DNA of 64,000 nt from Flavobacterium swingsii (GCF_900111965.1 NZ_FOJT01000005.1:1-64000), one strand, 5' to 3'. Positions 17,903-27,296 are shown, counted from the first letter of the stretch. Notes: generated from the letters alone by a model not told the origin. Made by a program: numbers and translations.

Positions 17903-18754
17903 TCAACCAAACAATTTTTCTTTCATTTTCTTCCAACGATAATTTCTAATAAATCGGGCTTGTTCATCGGAAACTAATAAAGGTTTTTTTGCTGATTTTG
18001 CTTTCCAAAAACCATTGATGTAATCTAGAAATAATAAAGGTTTCTTTTTCATCATCGCCAGTTTTGCCGATGCAATTGCGGTAATAAAAAATCCGTATCC
18101 TAAACTATAAAATGCTTCGCCTTGTTTGTATCGAGCGGTTTTATTATAGTTTGCGCCTGTTGGTTTGAGATGTTTTACTTGTAACGATTGGTCGGTTACG
18201 ACTTTCCAATTGTAAAATTTGCATAATAATTCATCAACCGTATCCCAACCCATCGCAGGTTTTAGTCCGCCAATTTGTTTGAAAGTTTCTTTTCGGTAGG
18301 CTTTAAAAGCACCACGAATATGATCTTTATCGGTCAGGTTTTCTAGAATCCAATCATTATTTTTTTCGATATAAGCAAATCCGCCAACCATTCCTGTCTT
18401 GTCATCAGACTTGAAATGATTGATAATGGTTTCGAAATAATTCTTTGGGAAAATTAAATCAGCATCTGCTTTTACAATAAAATCGTAATCATCATCTACC
18501 GTTTCTAATCCTTTGTTAAAGGCTTGTATGACTTTACTTCCTGGCAAATGTATCGCTTCCGAAGTTTTGTTTACTAAAGTTATAGTTGGATTATTTTCGG
18601 CGAAAGCCGATGCAATTTCTGCCGTTTTATCGGTCGAATTGTCATTGACGACCACGATTTTTGAAGGCAAAATAGTCTGCTCGATAATTGACTGTAAAGT
18701 CAAACTGAGAAACGATTCTTCGTTATGTGCAGGAATTATGATGTAATATTTCAT
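17903..18754 (-). CDS. Glycosyltransferase family 2
   Basis: 283 residues with a GT-A fold: YYIIPAHNEESFLSLTLQSI at the N-terminus, VVNDNSTDKTAEIA, and the metal-binding DADLIF (DxD) near residue 97, then GGFAYIEK and a conserved W-D-TVDE in the acceptor region. No C-terminal membrane helices are apparent. It should transfer a sugar to a lipid or glycan acceptor in the cytoplasm; donor and acceptor cannot be told. It is divergent from the next glycosyltransferase gene, with only 53 bases between the two starts. Confidence 0.85.
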   Translation of the reverse strand: MKYYIIIPAHNEESFLSLTLQSIIEQTILPSKIVVVNDNSTDKTAEIASAFAENNPTITLVNKTSEAIHLPGSKVIQAFNKGLETVDDDYDFIVKADADLIFPKNYFETIINHFKSDDKTGMVGGFAYIEKNNDWILENLTDKDHIRGAFKAYRKETFKQIGGLKPAMGWDTVDELLCKFYNWKVVTDQSLQVKHLKPTGANYNKTARYKQGEAFYSLGYGFFITAIASAKLAMMKKKPLLFLDYINGFWKAKSAKKPLLVSDEQARFIRNYRWKKMKEKLFG

Positions 18755-18783
18755 TTTATACTAAACTCGAATACAAATATCCT

Positions 18784-18791
18784 TATTTTTG
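18784..18791 (+). promoter_or_regulatory. -7 element upstream of the plus-strand glycosyltransferase
   Basis: TATTTTTG matches TAnnTTTG and lies 16 bases before the TTG start of the gene at 18808, within the 53-base divergent spacer. The spacing supports a start near 18808. Confidence 0.5.
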
Positions 18792-18807
18792 TAGGATAAT
18801 AAAAATA

Positions 18808-19701
18808 TTGGCTTTGAATAAAAAGGTTTTTGTCATCATTGTGACGTATAATGGCTCGAAATGGATAGAGAAATGTATCAATTCTTTGTTGCATTCGATT
18901 TATCCTGTCGATATTGTTGTTATCGATAATTCTTCTACTGATGATTCGGTCGAACTTTTGAAACAATTTTCGGAGATTCATTTTATTCAATCCGAAGAAA
19001 ATTTAGGATTTGGAAAAGCTAATAATATTGGAATTGATTATGCTTTAAAAAATAACGCGGATTATGTTTTTTTACTGAACCAAGATACTTGGGTTTTTGA
19101 TGATACGATTTCGAATTTAGTTACCGTTGCTCAAAAAAATCCTTCATTTGGAATTGTGAGTCCAATGCATTTTTCGGGCAATGAAAAAACGCTAGACGAA
19201 GGTTTTGTAACTTATTATAATAGAAAAATTGAAGAAAATTCAGATCTAACTATTGCGATTGTTCCTTTTGTAAATGCTGCAGCCTGGCTTGTTTCGAGCG
19301 ATTGTTTACGAAAAGTTGGTGGTTTCGAGCCACTTTTTGGACATTATGGAGAAGATAGAAATTACTGTGACCGCGTTTTGTACCATCAATTTCAGATTGT
19401 AATTGTTGAAAATGCTAAAATTTGCCACGATCGAAAAATTACGCGTAGTTTCAAAAAAGATGTAATCCAATCGAAATACAGAATGTTATCGCAGGTTTTG
19501 GATATAAATAATACTTTGTTTGTGAGTTATGCAAATGCATTAAAATCGGTTTTCGGATTGCCAAAATATTTCAAAAAAAGTTATTCTTTTACATCTATTG
19601 TAAAGTTATTTTATAATTTGGTTGTTTATTATCTGCAGCTTGTTTTTAGAATGCAAACCATCATAAAATCCAGAAAAAAATCGATGACTTATGTCGAATA
19701 A
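18808..19701 (+). CDS. Glycosyltransferase family 2, rhamnosyltransferase-like
   Basis: 297 residues. No ATG fits; the gene must begin with TTG at 18808 (MALNKKVFVI) or at 18814. GT-A motifs are VIIVTYNGSKWIEKCINSLL, VVIDNSSTDDSVELLKQF, LNQDTWVFDDT (a QDT variant of DxD) and GHYGEDRNYCDRV. This pattern is common among rhamnosyl- and similar transferases of O-antigen or surface-glycan synthesis. Its end overlaps the flippase gene start by 11 bases, so the two are co-transcribed. Confidence 0.85.
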   Translation: MALNKKVFVIIVTYNGSKWIEKCINSLLHSIYPVDIVVIDNSSTDDSVELLKQFSEIHFIQSEENLGFGKANNIGIDYALKNNADYVFLLNQDTWVFDDTISNLVTVAQKNPSFGIVSPMHFSGNEKTLDEGFVTYYNRKIEENSDLTIAIVPFVNAAAWLVSSDCLRKVGGFEPLFGHYGEDRNYCDRVLYHQFQIVIVENAKICHDRKITRSFKKDVIQSKYRMLSQVLDINNTLFVSYANALKSVFGLPKYFKKSYSFTSIVKLFYNLVVYYLQLVFRMQTIIKSRKKSMTYVE

Positions 19702-21154
19702 AATTTCCCAAAAACAAGCTTTTTTCTTTACCATAATTAATTATGTTGGGATTGTTATTGGAGTAATTTCTACACTTTTTATTTACCCAAATGACAAAGA
19801 ATTACTTGGTATTTTCAGATATATCGATGCCATTTCGTATGTTTTATTTCCAATAATGCTTATAGGAGCATCGCAAGCATTGGTGAACTTCACACCAAAA
19901 CTTGACGAATTGCACAAAAAAAAGCTGTTTAATTACAGTATTTTTTCGATTCTAATTATAAGTAGTTTTATTCTCGGATTACTTTTTATAATTTCATTTA
20001 TTCCAGCTTTTAAAGGAATGAAATATGTTTATTTTGCTTTTCCTATTGCGCTATTTTTAGCATTTATTGAGTTGTTCAAAAAGCAAGCGACAATCATTCA
20101 GAAAATTGCAGTGCCTACATTTTTAGACAATATTATTCCTAAAATTTCGCTGCCCATTATTTTCTTATTGTTGATGTATCATTACATAACGTTCAGTCAA
20201 TCGGTTGTTTTTTATATTATTTCGTACGGACTGATACTTATTTTACTGACGATTTATTTGCATAAACATTTTAAACCTAAGTTTAATTTAGATTTTAAAT
20301 CACTTTTTAATGAAGTTTCTAAAAGAGATTATTATCAGTTTTCGATGTATGCTTTTGCGGGAAGTTTAGGGTCCGTTTTTGCGTTTAGGATTGATGCTTT
20401 AATGATTCCGAAATTCATTTCGATGGAAGCCAACGGAACATTTAGCATCGGTGTGACTTTAGCATCGGCATTAGCAATACCAGCGACTGGTGTTTTTGCA
20501 TTATATGCACCAATCATTTCCAATTATTTAAAAAATGATAATTTATCAGAATTGAATTTAAAGTACAAAGAAACCTCAAAGTTGCTTTTTTTTATTGGCG
20601 CACTTTTATACAGTTGTATTTTCCTTGGAATCGAAAATTTATTTATGCTTTTGCCCACCCACGAAAACCTGATAGCATCAATCCCTATCATTCTCATTTT
20701 AGGATTTAATGTTTTAGTCAATATGGGAACGGGTTTTAATGGCGAAATAATTACGTATTCGAAGTATTATAAGTTCAATTTAATCGCCATTGCCATACTT
20801 ATTGTGCTCAATGTGGGTTTAAATTTACTGTTTATACTTTATTTTAATTTTGGAATAGAAGCGGTTGCAGTAGCTTCTTTATTATCAATGGTAGTTTTCA
20901 ATTTTGCTAAATTGTTATTTATTTACAAAAAATTTAAACTTTTCCCTTTCGATTATAATTACCTGAAATTGGTTTTAATTTTTGTAATGACTTTAGGAGT
21001 TGTCTATTTTTTACCAAAATTAATAAACGAAATGTACACCTTAGTATATAAGGTTTCCTTAAGTTTATTACTAAATATCTTGATTATTTATAAACTAAAA
21101 TTGGTTTATCAAGTTACGATTTGGATAGATAGAATTAGAAATTATACACGATAA
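19691..21154 (+). CDS. Polysaccharide flippase (Wzx/MATE-like, MOP superfamily)
   Basis: 487 residues with 12-14 hydrophobic segments spread along its length. The opening (SNKISQKQAFFFTIINYVGI, GIVIGVISTLFIYPN) and AGSLGSVFAFRIDALMI in the middle fit Bacteroidota oligosaccharide flippases of the MOP superfamily. It would move lipid-linked sugar units across the inner membrane. It is coupled to the upstream glycosyltransferase by an 11-base overlap, and its 3' end overlaps the convergent KAS III gene by 13 bases. Confidence 0.85.
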   Translation: MSNKISQKQAFFFTIINYVGIVIGVISTLFIYPNDKELLGIFRYIDAISYVLFPIMLIGASQALVNFTPKLDELHKKKLFNYSIFSILIISSFILGLLFIISFIPAFKGMKYVYFAFPIALFLAFIELFKKQATIIQKIAVPTFLDNIIPKISLPIIFLLLMYHYITFSQSVVFYIISYGLILILLTIYLHKHFKPKFNLDFKSLFNEVSKRDYYQFSMYAFAGSLGSVFAFRIDALMIPKFISMEANGTFSIGVTLASALAIPATGVFALYAPIISNYLKNDNLSELNLKYKETSKLLFFIGALLYSCIFLGIENLFMLLPTHENLIASIPIILILGFNVLVNMGTGFNGEIITYSKYYKFNLIAIAILIVLNVGLNLLFILYFNFGIEAVAVASLLSMVVFNFAKLLFIYKKFKLFPFDYNYLKLVLIFVMTLGVVYFLPKLINEMYTLVYKVSLSLLLNILIIYKLKLVYQVTIWIDRIRNYTR

Positions 21155-22200
21155 ACAATCGCATTAATATTCATTCCCGCTCCAACAGATGCGAAAATAA
21201 TCACATCGCCTTTGTTGATTTCTTGATTTTCTATTTTCCCATTAATAAGCAAATCGTACAAAGTTGGCACTGTTGCCACGCTCGAATTTCCTAATTTATG
21301 AATACTCATTGGCATAATGCCTTCTGGAGTTTCTTGATTGTAAAGTTTGAAAAAACGATGAATTATAGCTTCGTCCATTTTTTCGTTTGCCTGATGAATT
21401 AAGACTTTTTTTACTTCAGAAATTGGAATGCCGCTTTCGTCGAGACAGTCTTTCATAGCTTTTGGAACTTCGTTTAATGCAAATTCGTATATTTTTCGTC
21501 CTTGCATCTTAATGTAACGAACATCTTTGTCGAGATTTTTGTTAAATGAATTCCCGAAAAACAAATAATCAGCTTCATCAGTAGCAAAAGTTGCTGAAGC
21601 GTGTGCCAATATTCCTCCGTCATCATTTGTCGCTTCAATAATAGTTGCGCCAGCTCCGTCAGAATAAATCATACTGTCTCTGTCGTGAATATCAACCACT
21701 CTTGATAAAGTTTCGGCACCAATTACCAAACATTTTTTTGCCATTCCAGCTTTGATAAAAGCTTGCGCTTGAATAACACCTTCTACCCAACCAGGACAGC
21801 CAAATAAAATATCATACGCAACACATTTTGGTTTTTTTATTCTTAATTTTTGCTTTACTCTGGCAGCAAGACTTGGTACGGCATCTCCTTGTATTGCACC
21901 TTGTTTTACATTACCAAAATTGTGAGCAAAAATAATATAATCTAAAGTTTCGGGATCAATCTTTGCAGTATCAATGGCTTTTTGAGCAGCAAAAAGAGCA
22001 ATGTCTGATGTGACAAGATTTTCATCTACATAACGTCGTTCTTCAATACCGGTTATTTGTTTGAATTTATGAGCAATAACTTCGTTTGACGCGTTAAAAG
22101 CACTTCCGTCCTCATTTAAAAACTGGTGTTTTGCAAAATCTAAATTGGTTACGATTTGATTCGGGATATAACTTCCGGAACCTGTTATTTTGATGTTCAT
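21142..22200 (-). CDS. 3-oxoacyl-ACP synthase III (KAS III/FabH-type)
   Basis: 352 residues of thiolase fold. The KAS III catalytic triad is visible: Cys135 in FGCPGWVEG, His269 in LIHQANEKMD and Asn305 in KLGNSSVAT. KAS III enzymes condense an acyl-CoA with malonyl-ACP, starting fatty-acid or related chains. The sequence departs from housekeeping FabH around residues 28-40 and 95-120 (insertions, VKQGAIQGDAVPS), so it may serve a special lipid or pigment pathway rather than general synthesis. A decayed fragment of a related gene lies at 27297-27436. Confidence 0.85.
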   Translation of the reverse strand: MNIKITGSGSYIPNQIVTNLDFAKHQFLNEDGSAFNASNEVIAHKFKQITGIEERRYVDENLVTSDIALFAAQKAIDTAKIDPETLDYIIFAHNFGNVKQGAIQGDAVPSLAARVKQKLRIKKPKCVAYDILFGCPGWVEGVIQAQAFIKAGMAKKCLVIGAETLSRVVDIHDRDSMIYSDGAGATIIEATNDDGGILAHASATFATDEADYLFFGNSFNKNLDKDVRYIKMQGRKIYEFALNEVPKAMKDCLDESGIPISEVKKVLIHQANEKMDEAIIHRFFKLYNQETPEGIMPMSIHKLGNSSVATVPTLYDLLINGKIENQEINKGDVIIFASVGAGMNINAIVYRV

Positions 22201-22325
22201 TTTGTAGTAATTGGTTAAGCTAAAGTATCAATAAAATCTCCTTTTTTAATTAAAAAATTTAAAATTTAATTATTATTACAGAATATTCATTTAACATTAT
22301 CTTAATTTATTGATAATATAAAAAA

Positions 22326-22588
22326 TTATTCATTTTGTTGTATGATTTTAATTTGCATTATTGTAGCAATACTCAAAGCTTGGGTTTTTATTTGTTCGGC
22401 TTTTTCGCCGATAAAATTTTCATCAACAGTAGTGTAAAAATGATGTAACCAAATTTTGAATAATTCAGGAGTTAGATGCTCTTTTTTATCAATATCCAAA
22501 TGTATTTGGGTCAGATTTTTCGTATGGCTGCCAGTTCTCAAAATAGCTTGCGACCAAAAAGTAACTAATATTGAGAAATGTTTTTTCG
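22326..22588 (-). pseudogene. 5'-truncated copy of the group III truncated haemoglobin gene
   Basis: The first 122 bases read from 22326 are identical to 27450 onward, and the similarity continues with scattered differences to about 22588, where it stops abruptly. The reading frame stays open through HFSILVTFWSQAIL, but the N-terminal 40 or so residues of the globin and its start codon are missing. A 71-residue product starting at 22541 is possible but would lack the first helices. The intact gene is at 27450-27827. It sits 125 bases upstream of the KAS III gene. Confidence 0.85.
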
Positions 22589-22681
22589 TACATAAGGTTG
22601 CGAGTAACGAAACAGTTTCTCGTTCTGGAGTTTAATTAAACTGTAAATGTATAAAGTTTTGATATCTTTTTGAAATCAAAT

Positions 22682-23443
22682 TTAGCGAGAGATTTTGTTG
22701 ATTAAACCCAAAAAAGCATCAATTCTTTCAGAAGAAACTGGAAGTTCTTTTTTATTGGAAAGTGTGATCCAGCCACCATTCGATTTGTCGTATTTCTCCA
22801 CGAAACGGGTATTGATTAAATAGGATTTGTGGATTCGGCAAAAATACGAATTTTCTTTTAGTCCATCTTCGAAGTTTTTTATGGAACGGCTCACAATCAT
22901 TTGTTTTCCGTTTTCTAAATAAAGTTCCGAATACGAATTGTCTGCCTTGATGTAAACAATATCTTCGGGTTTTATAAAATGCAGTTGACTGCCTTCTGGA
23001 ACTGCGATTTTGTTGATTTTTTTATCCAAAATAATGCTTTTTAAACTCGAAAAAGATTCTTGATTGTAAGTGTTATTTTTCTTTTCAAAGCGTTCTAATG
23101 CTTCTTTTATATCTTCTTTGTTTAAAGGTTTTAGCAAATAATCTACGGCAGCAATTTTCAGCGCTTCTATAGCATAATGATTATAGGCGGTAGTGAAAAT
23201 GATAGAAAAATCAACTTCTTTTTCATTGAAAAAATCCAAAATTTCCAATCCGCTAAAATTGGGCATTTCAATATCAAGGAAAACAAAATCGGGTTTGTAT
23301 TTGTGAATAGCTTTTACTCCAGAAGGCAAATCGTCGGCAATAGCCATAATTTCGACATTTGGAAAATATTTTTCCAAGATGTTTTGCAAAAGAATTTGTG
23401 CTCTTTTTTCGTCTTCGATGATGATGGTTTTGTATTTATTCAT
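22682..23443 (-). CDS. LytTR-family response regulator
   Basis: 253 residues. The receiver domain has phosphoacceptor Asp57 in FVFLDIEMPNFSG, the acidic pair EDE at 10-12, and conserved Thr and Lys (FTTAYNHY, LLKPL). The DNA-binding LytTR domain runs from about 145 (IAVPEGSQLHFIKPEDIVYI, SYFCRIHKSYLIN). LytTR domains bind paired direct repeats about two helical turns apart; such a pair is present at 25347-25378. The gene overlaps the kinase gene by eight bases, so they form a two-component pair. Its natural targets include, by inference, the divergent surface-protein gene and its own operon. Confidence 0.92.
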   Translation of the reverse strand: MNKYKTIIIEDEKRAQILLQNILEKYFPNVEIMAIADDLPSGVKAIHKYKPDFVFLDIEMPNFSGLEILDFFNEKEVDFSIIFTTAYNHYAIEALKIAAVDYLLKPLNKEDIKEALERFEKKNNTYNQESFSSLKSIILDKKINKIAVPEGSQLHFIKPEDIVYIKADNSYSELYLENGKQMIVSRSIKNFEDGLKENSYFCRIHKSYLINTRFVEKYDKSNGGWITLSNKKELPVSSERIDAFLGLINKISR

Positions 23444-25286
23444 AACGCAAATCCATTGTGATTTTTATTTCTGTTCCTTCCGACTTTTCGTTGTCGTCGA
23501 ATAATTCGTTTGTTTCGATGGCAATTTTCAAATCATTTCTGTTGATGATTTCCAATCGTTCCAGTGTTGCTTTTGTTGCAAAGGAAGTGTTTTTATTCGC
23601 GTTTTTCTGATTGATTTCGTTGGCTTTGGTTAGTCCAATTCCGTTGTCTTTTATTTCGATTTTCAATTGGTTTTTGGTATTTATTTCAAAATTAACCCAT
23701 AGATTTCTTTTTCCTAATTTGTGCGAAAGTCCGTGAATGACCGCATTTTCGATGTAAGGTTGTAAGAGCATGGTGGGAATGGTTGCGTTGTGAATGCTGT
23801 TGTTTTTGATGTTGATTTGAAAATCAAAATTAGATAAACGTGTTTTTTGCAGATTCAAATACAAGGTTTGCATTTTTATTTCTTCATCAATAGTAATCCA
23901 GTTTTTGTCGGTCATTTCTAGGATTATTCGAGTCAGTTTCGAAAATTTATTCAAATAATCAGTGGCTTCTTCCGTTTCATTTGTTGCGATATACGATTGG
24001 ATGGTGTTGAGTGCATTGAAGAAAAAATGCGGATTCATTTGCGATTTCAATGCTTTAAGTTCACTTTGTGATGCTTTTTTCTCTGCAATAATTGTTTTCT
24101 CGGCTTCGAGAAGTTGCAGTTTTAAAAGCTCGTTTTGTTTCTTTATTTTGAAACGATTGAATATAAAATAGCCGAAAATTAATAACGAAAGAATAAATAA
24201 TGAAAGTGATAATACAATTGATTTTTGCCGTTTATTTTCTAGATTGGCAATATCATTGTCTTTCTTTAGTGATACTATATGATTTTGTTTTTTCTCGGTT
24301 TCGTATTTGGTGTTGATTTCGGAAACGGCTTTTTGTTTTTCGATGCTAATGACGCTATGATTTACTTTCTTCAATTTTAAACTGGTAAGAAAAGCATTTT
24401 TATAGTCGTTGCTTTCGGCATAATATTGTTGTAGTATTTCTAATGTTTCGATTATTACGTTTTGTTCGTTTGTTTTTTCGCAAACTACTATGGCTTTTTT
24501 TAGATATTCAAAAGCTTCTTCTTTTTTGTTTTGATGCCAAAGTACAACTCCAATATTTTTATAATTCTTTCCTAGAAAATTATCAAAACCTTCTTTTTCG
24601 GATAGTAGTTGAGATTTTTTTAGATACCCGAAAGCTGTTTTATAATCCTGTAACAGGACATATTCTTCGCCAATATTGCAAGTGGCAATGGCAATTCCAA
24701 AAGATATTTTCAGTTTTTCGCAAAGTTTTAATGTTTTTTTGTGGTATTCGATGGCCTCCTTGTGTTTTTTTAACGAAGAATATAACCCGCCAATATTGGT
24801 CAGAATTGCAGCCCGGGTTTGAGTAAATTCTTGTCCAGATTCTACTAAAATAGAGTCGGCTTCTTTTAGAATTGGCAATGCTTTTTCGGGTTGATTGGTT
24901 CGAACATAAAGATTTCCTAAATTATTTTTTCCAATGACGATATTTTTGGTGTCTTTTAATTTTTCGGCTATAGAAAGTGCTTTGGTATAATTAGCAATTG
25001 CTTTATCATAGATGGCTTGTTGGTAATAGGAGTTTCCAATACAATTGAGCGAACGGATTTCGCCTAATGTATATTTAATTTCTTTTGAAATTACATAAGC
25101 TTCTTGCGCCATTTTCAACACTTTGGCAGAGTTTGAAAAAGTATTGGCTACGCAATAATCTACAATCATTTCGACCTTTACAGTGTCTTTTTTAGAATAA
25201 GAGTTTATTTTTTTTAAAGCATCTTTTGGGTTGGACTGTCCAAAACAATAGCTTGTAAGGATAAAAAGGAGTACTATTTTTTTCAT
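23436..25286 (-). CDS. TPR-containing sensor histidine kinase (LytS/YpdA-type His_kinase domain)
   Basis: 616 residues. A signal peptide (MKKIVLLFILTSYCFGQ) leads into five to six TPR-like repeats at about 20-320, predicted periplasmic, then a coiled region, one membrane helix at about 356-376 and a cytoplasmic kinase. The phosphoacceptor is His420 in MNPHFFFNALNTIQSYI, followed by the ATPase motifs QPYIENAVIHG (Asn514) and KDNGIGL. Periplasmic TPRs point to sensing a protein or peptide, not a small ion, but the signal is unknown. It heads the operon with the LytTR regulator and diverges from the T9SS-exported surface protein. Confidence 0.9.
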   Translation of the reverse strand: MKKIVLLFILTSYCFGQSNPKDALKKINSYSKKDTVKVEMIVDYCVANTFSNSAKVLKMAQEAYVISKEIKYTLGEIRSLNCIGNSYYQQAIYDKAIANYTKALSIAEKLKDTKNIVIGKNNLGNLYVRTNQPEKALPILKEADSILVESGQEFTQTRAAILTNIGGLYSSLKKHKEAIEYHKKTLKLCEKLKISFGIAIATCNIGEEYVLLQDYKTAFGYLKKSQLLSEKEGFDNFLGKNYKNIGVVLWHQNKKEEAFEYLKKAIVVCEKTNEQNVIIETLEILQQYYAESNDYKNAFLTSLKLKKVNHSVISIEKQKAVSEINTKYETEKKQNHIVSLKKDNDIANLENKRQKSIVLSLSLFILSLLIFGYFIFNRFKIKKQNELLKLQLLEAEKTIIAEKKASQSELKALKSQMNPHFFFNALNTIQSYIATNETEEATDYLNKFSKLTRIILEMTDKNWITIDEEIKMQTLYLNLQKTRLSNFDFQINIKNNSIHNATIPTMLLQPYIENAVIHGLSHKLGKRNLWVNFEINTKNQLKIEIKDNGIGLTKANEINQKNANKNTSFATKATLERLEIINRNDLKIAIETNELFDDNEKSEGTEIKITMDLRYE

Positions 25287-25346
25287 CTGCGATACACTAA
25301 ATTATTTTTTTGTAAAAGTATAGGAAATATACAATATAAAAAGATG

Positions 25347-25378
25347 GTTCTCAAACTCAAAGCGGCAGTTCTCAAACT
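25347..25378. promoter_or_regulatory. Candidate LytTR binding site: two direct repeats 21 bases apart
   Basis: GTTCTCAAACT occurs at 25347-25357 and again at 25368-25378, an exact 11-base direct repeat with a 21-base period. Known LytTR sites are about 9-10-base direct repeats with the same period. The pair lies between the divergent kinase and surface-protein genes, with its right end 27 bases before a -7 element (25406-25413), a normal place for an activator. Confidence 0.6.
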
Positions 25379-25405
25379 GGCGGGTTTTTGTTTTGATTGT
25401 TACAA

Positions 25406-25413
25406 TAGTTTTG
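25406..25413 (+). promoter_or_regulatory. -7 element for the T9SS surface-protein gene
   Basis: TAGTTTTG matches TAnnTTTG and is 26 bases before the ATG at 25440. A -33 TTG at normal spacing is poor, which would suit a promoter that depends on an activator. Confidence 0.5.
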
Positions 25414-25439
25414 CTTCATAATCTTAAAAACTATCTATT

Positions 25440-27206
25440 ATGAAAACACGTTTACTATTTTTTATGTTTATGGCATTTTCTTTTGCCAAGGCTCAGGTCG
25501 CTACATTCTCTGCTCCATCATCGTATAATATTACAGCTACTTCGGCAACAATTAGCTTTCAGGTAACATCAAGTACTACCACAACACTTTATTCTCAATT
25601 GGCTACGGGTAATGCTGGAAATGTAGCTCTTGCGCCACTTTCTGGAGCTGGAGGAAGTGCCGCAGGAACTTGGGTTTCGCCGAAAAATTTGACGGGATTA
25701 ACGCCAAATACTACTTATTATTTTAGATATAGATGTGATAATGCTTCTGGAACTTCCTAATCTACAACGGGCACTTTTACAACTTTAAGTGCTGCTCCAA
25801 CAATCACTTTTACAAATAGTCCGGGTACTTATAGCACAGCTACTGTAAATTACTCTTTAAATGCTAATGGATTTGCAACAACTTCGTTAATTAGATATGG
25901 ATTAACAAGTGGAAATTTATCTAATCAAGTTATAGGTTCGTCTGCATCAGGAACTTCTGCTATTTCTGCATTTGCTAACTTATCAGGACTTTTATCTAAC
26001 ACTACATATTATTTTCAAATCGAAGCTACTAATTCTGCGGGTACTTCCACGGGTGCTATATTGAGTTTTACAACCGACACACAAGCACCCGGAATTTATA
26101 GTGTAACTTCTTCCGCAATAACTACAAATTCTGCTACAATAAACTATTCCATATGGGACAAAGAATTGGCAACAACTTCATTAGTAAGATACGGTTTGTC
26201 TAGTGGTAATCTTACCACGGAAGTTACGGGTTTTTCAGTTTCGGGAAACACAACTATTGCGGGAAATGTTAGTTTATCAGGATTAAGTCAAAACACCACT
26301 TACTTTTATCAAGTGGAAGCAACAAACTCTGCAGGAACTTCGACAAGTTCAATTGGTAATTTTACAAGATCTGCGCTACCTACCCAAATTGCAAACTATC
26401 CTTTTGATAACTCATTAAATAATTCGGAAGGAAACAGCCCTTTTGCAGCAGCCAACACTAGTTTTGTTAACAACAGAAATAGCCAAATAATATCTGCTAT
26501 TAGAGTAGGAAGTACATCAGTCCCTGCAACTGCAACAATTCCAAATTTACCAGTAGGGAATTCAGAAAGATCGATATCATTTTGGCATAAAAAACCAGCA
26601 CATTCTGTAGCAATAGGATTGTTTGCTTATGGCACAGGTTCTAGTGGGCGAACATTTGGACTATATTTGGCTGCAAATGGTAATTATGTATTTCAAAGTT
26701 ACGGAACAGATTATACCTTTCCATCGAGCTCTACAGGTGGTGGTGTTTGGGTACATAGTGTTGTTACTTTCAAAAATGGTATTGTAAAACTCTATACAAA
26801 TGGAAATTTTAAAGATTCTACAACAATGACACTAAATACAGATACGTCTACTTTTAGATTAGGTGGAAACGCTGCAATAGTTGAATTTGACGACTTACAA
26901 TTTTATAATTATGAGTTAACAGCTACTCAGGTTGGTGAGATTTTTAATAATAATGCACTTTTTACATCCAATTTTGCACAAAACAATTTAAAAGTTTCTT
27001 TGTTCCCAAATCCTGTAAATGATGTTTTAAATATTGATATGAAAGAGGAGATTTCATCTGTAGAAGTGTATGCTTTACAAGGTCAGAAAGTACTATCTTC
27101 AAAAGAACACAAAATCAATGTTTCTGATTTATCTGTTGGAATTTATTTAGTAAGAATTCAAGATGAAAATAATAGAGTTGTTACTAAAAAGATAGTGAAA
27201 CAATAA
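25440..27206 (+). pseudogene. T9SS-exported fibronectin-type/LamG surface protein, interrupted by one stop codon
   Basis: The frame is open for 588 codons except for a TAA at 25758-25760 (codon 107); there is no frameshift and the sequence reads on sensibly. Order of parts: signal peptide MKTRLLFFMFMAFSFAKAQ; three FN3-like repeats of about 95 residues, each ending near NTTYYFRYR, NTTYYFQIEATNSAG or NTTYFYQVEATNSAG; a LamG/concanavalin-like domain from about residue 316 (IANYPFDNSLNN, ERSISFWHKKPA, FDDLQFYNYELTATQVGEI); and a type A T9SS sorting domain from about 515 (KVSLFPNPVNDVLNI, GIYLVRIQ, VTKKIVKQ). It would be displayed or released at the cell surface, perhaps binding carbohydrate. The stop probably arose from TCA to TAA. 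A base-call error or readthrough is possible. The part after 26061 has its own ATG but no signal peptide. Confidence 0.8.
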
Positions 27207-27225
27207 TAAGTATTTTTATTAATTG

Positions 27226-27264
27226 AAAAACCCTTTTAAGAAATTTTTCTTAAAAGGGTTTTTG
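27226..27264 (+). terminator. Terminator after the surface-protein gene
   Basis: Stem AAAAACCCTTTTAAGAAA / TTCTTAAAAGGGTTTTT with a three-base loop and flanking A and T runs; strong and usable in both directions. Confidence 0.85.
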
Positions 27265-27296
27265 CTTTTTTAATATCGATAAACAAAGTAGCTTTT

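Noticed and set aside
22326..22541. 71-residue globin as a functional short gene
   Set aside because: It lacks the first helices and any upstream start signal, and ends at a sharp breakpoint; pseudogene is the simpler view.
26061..27206. Separate gene starting at the internal ATG of the surface protein
   Set aside because: It has no signal peptide and begins in the middle of an FN3 repeat, in frame with the upstream part.
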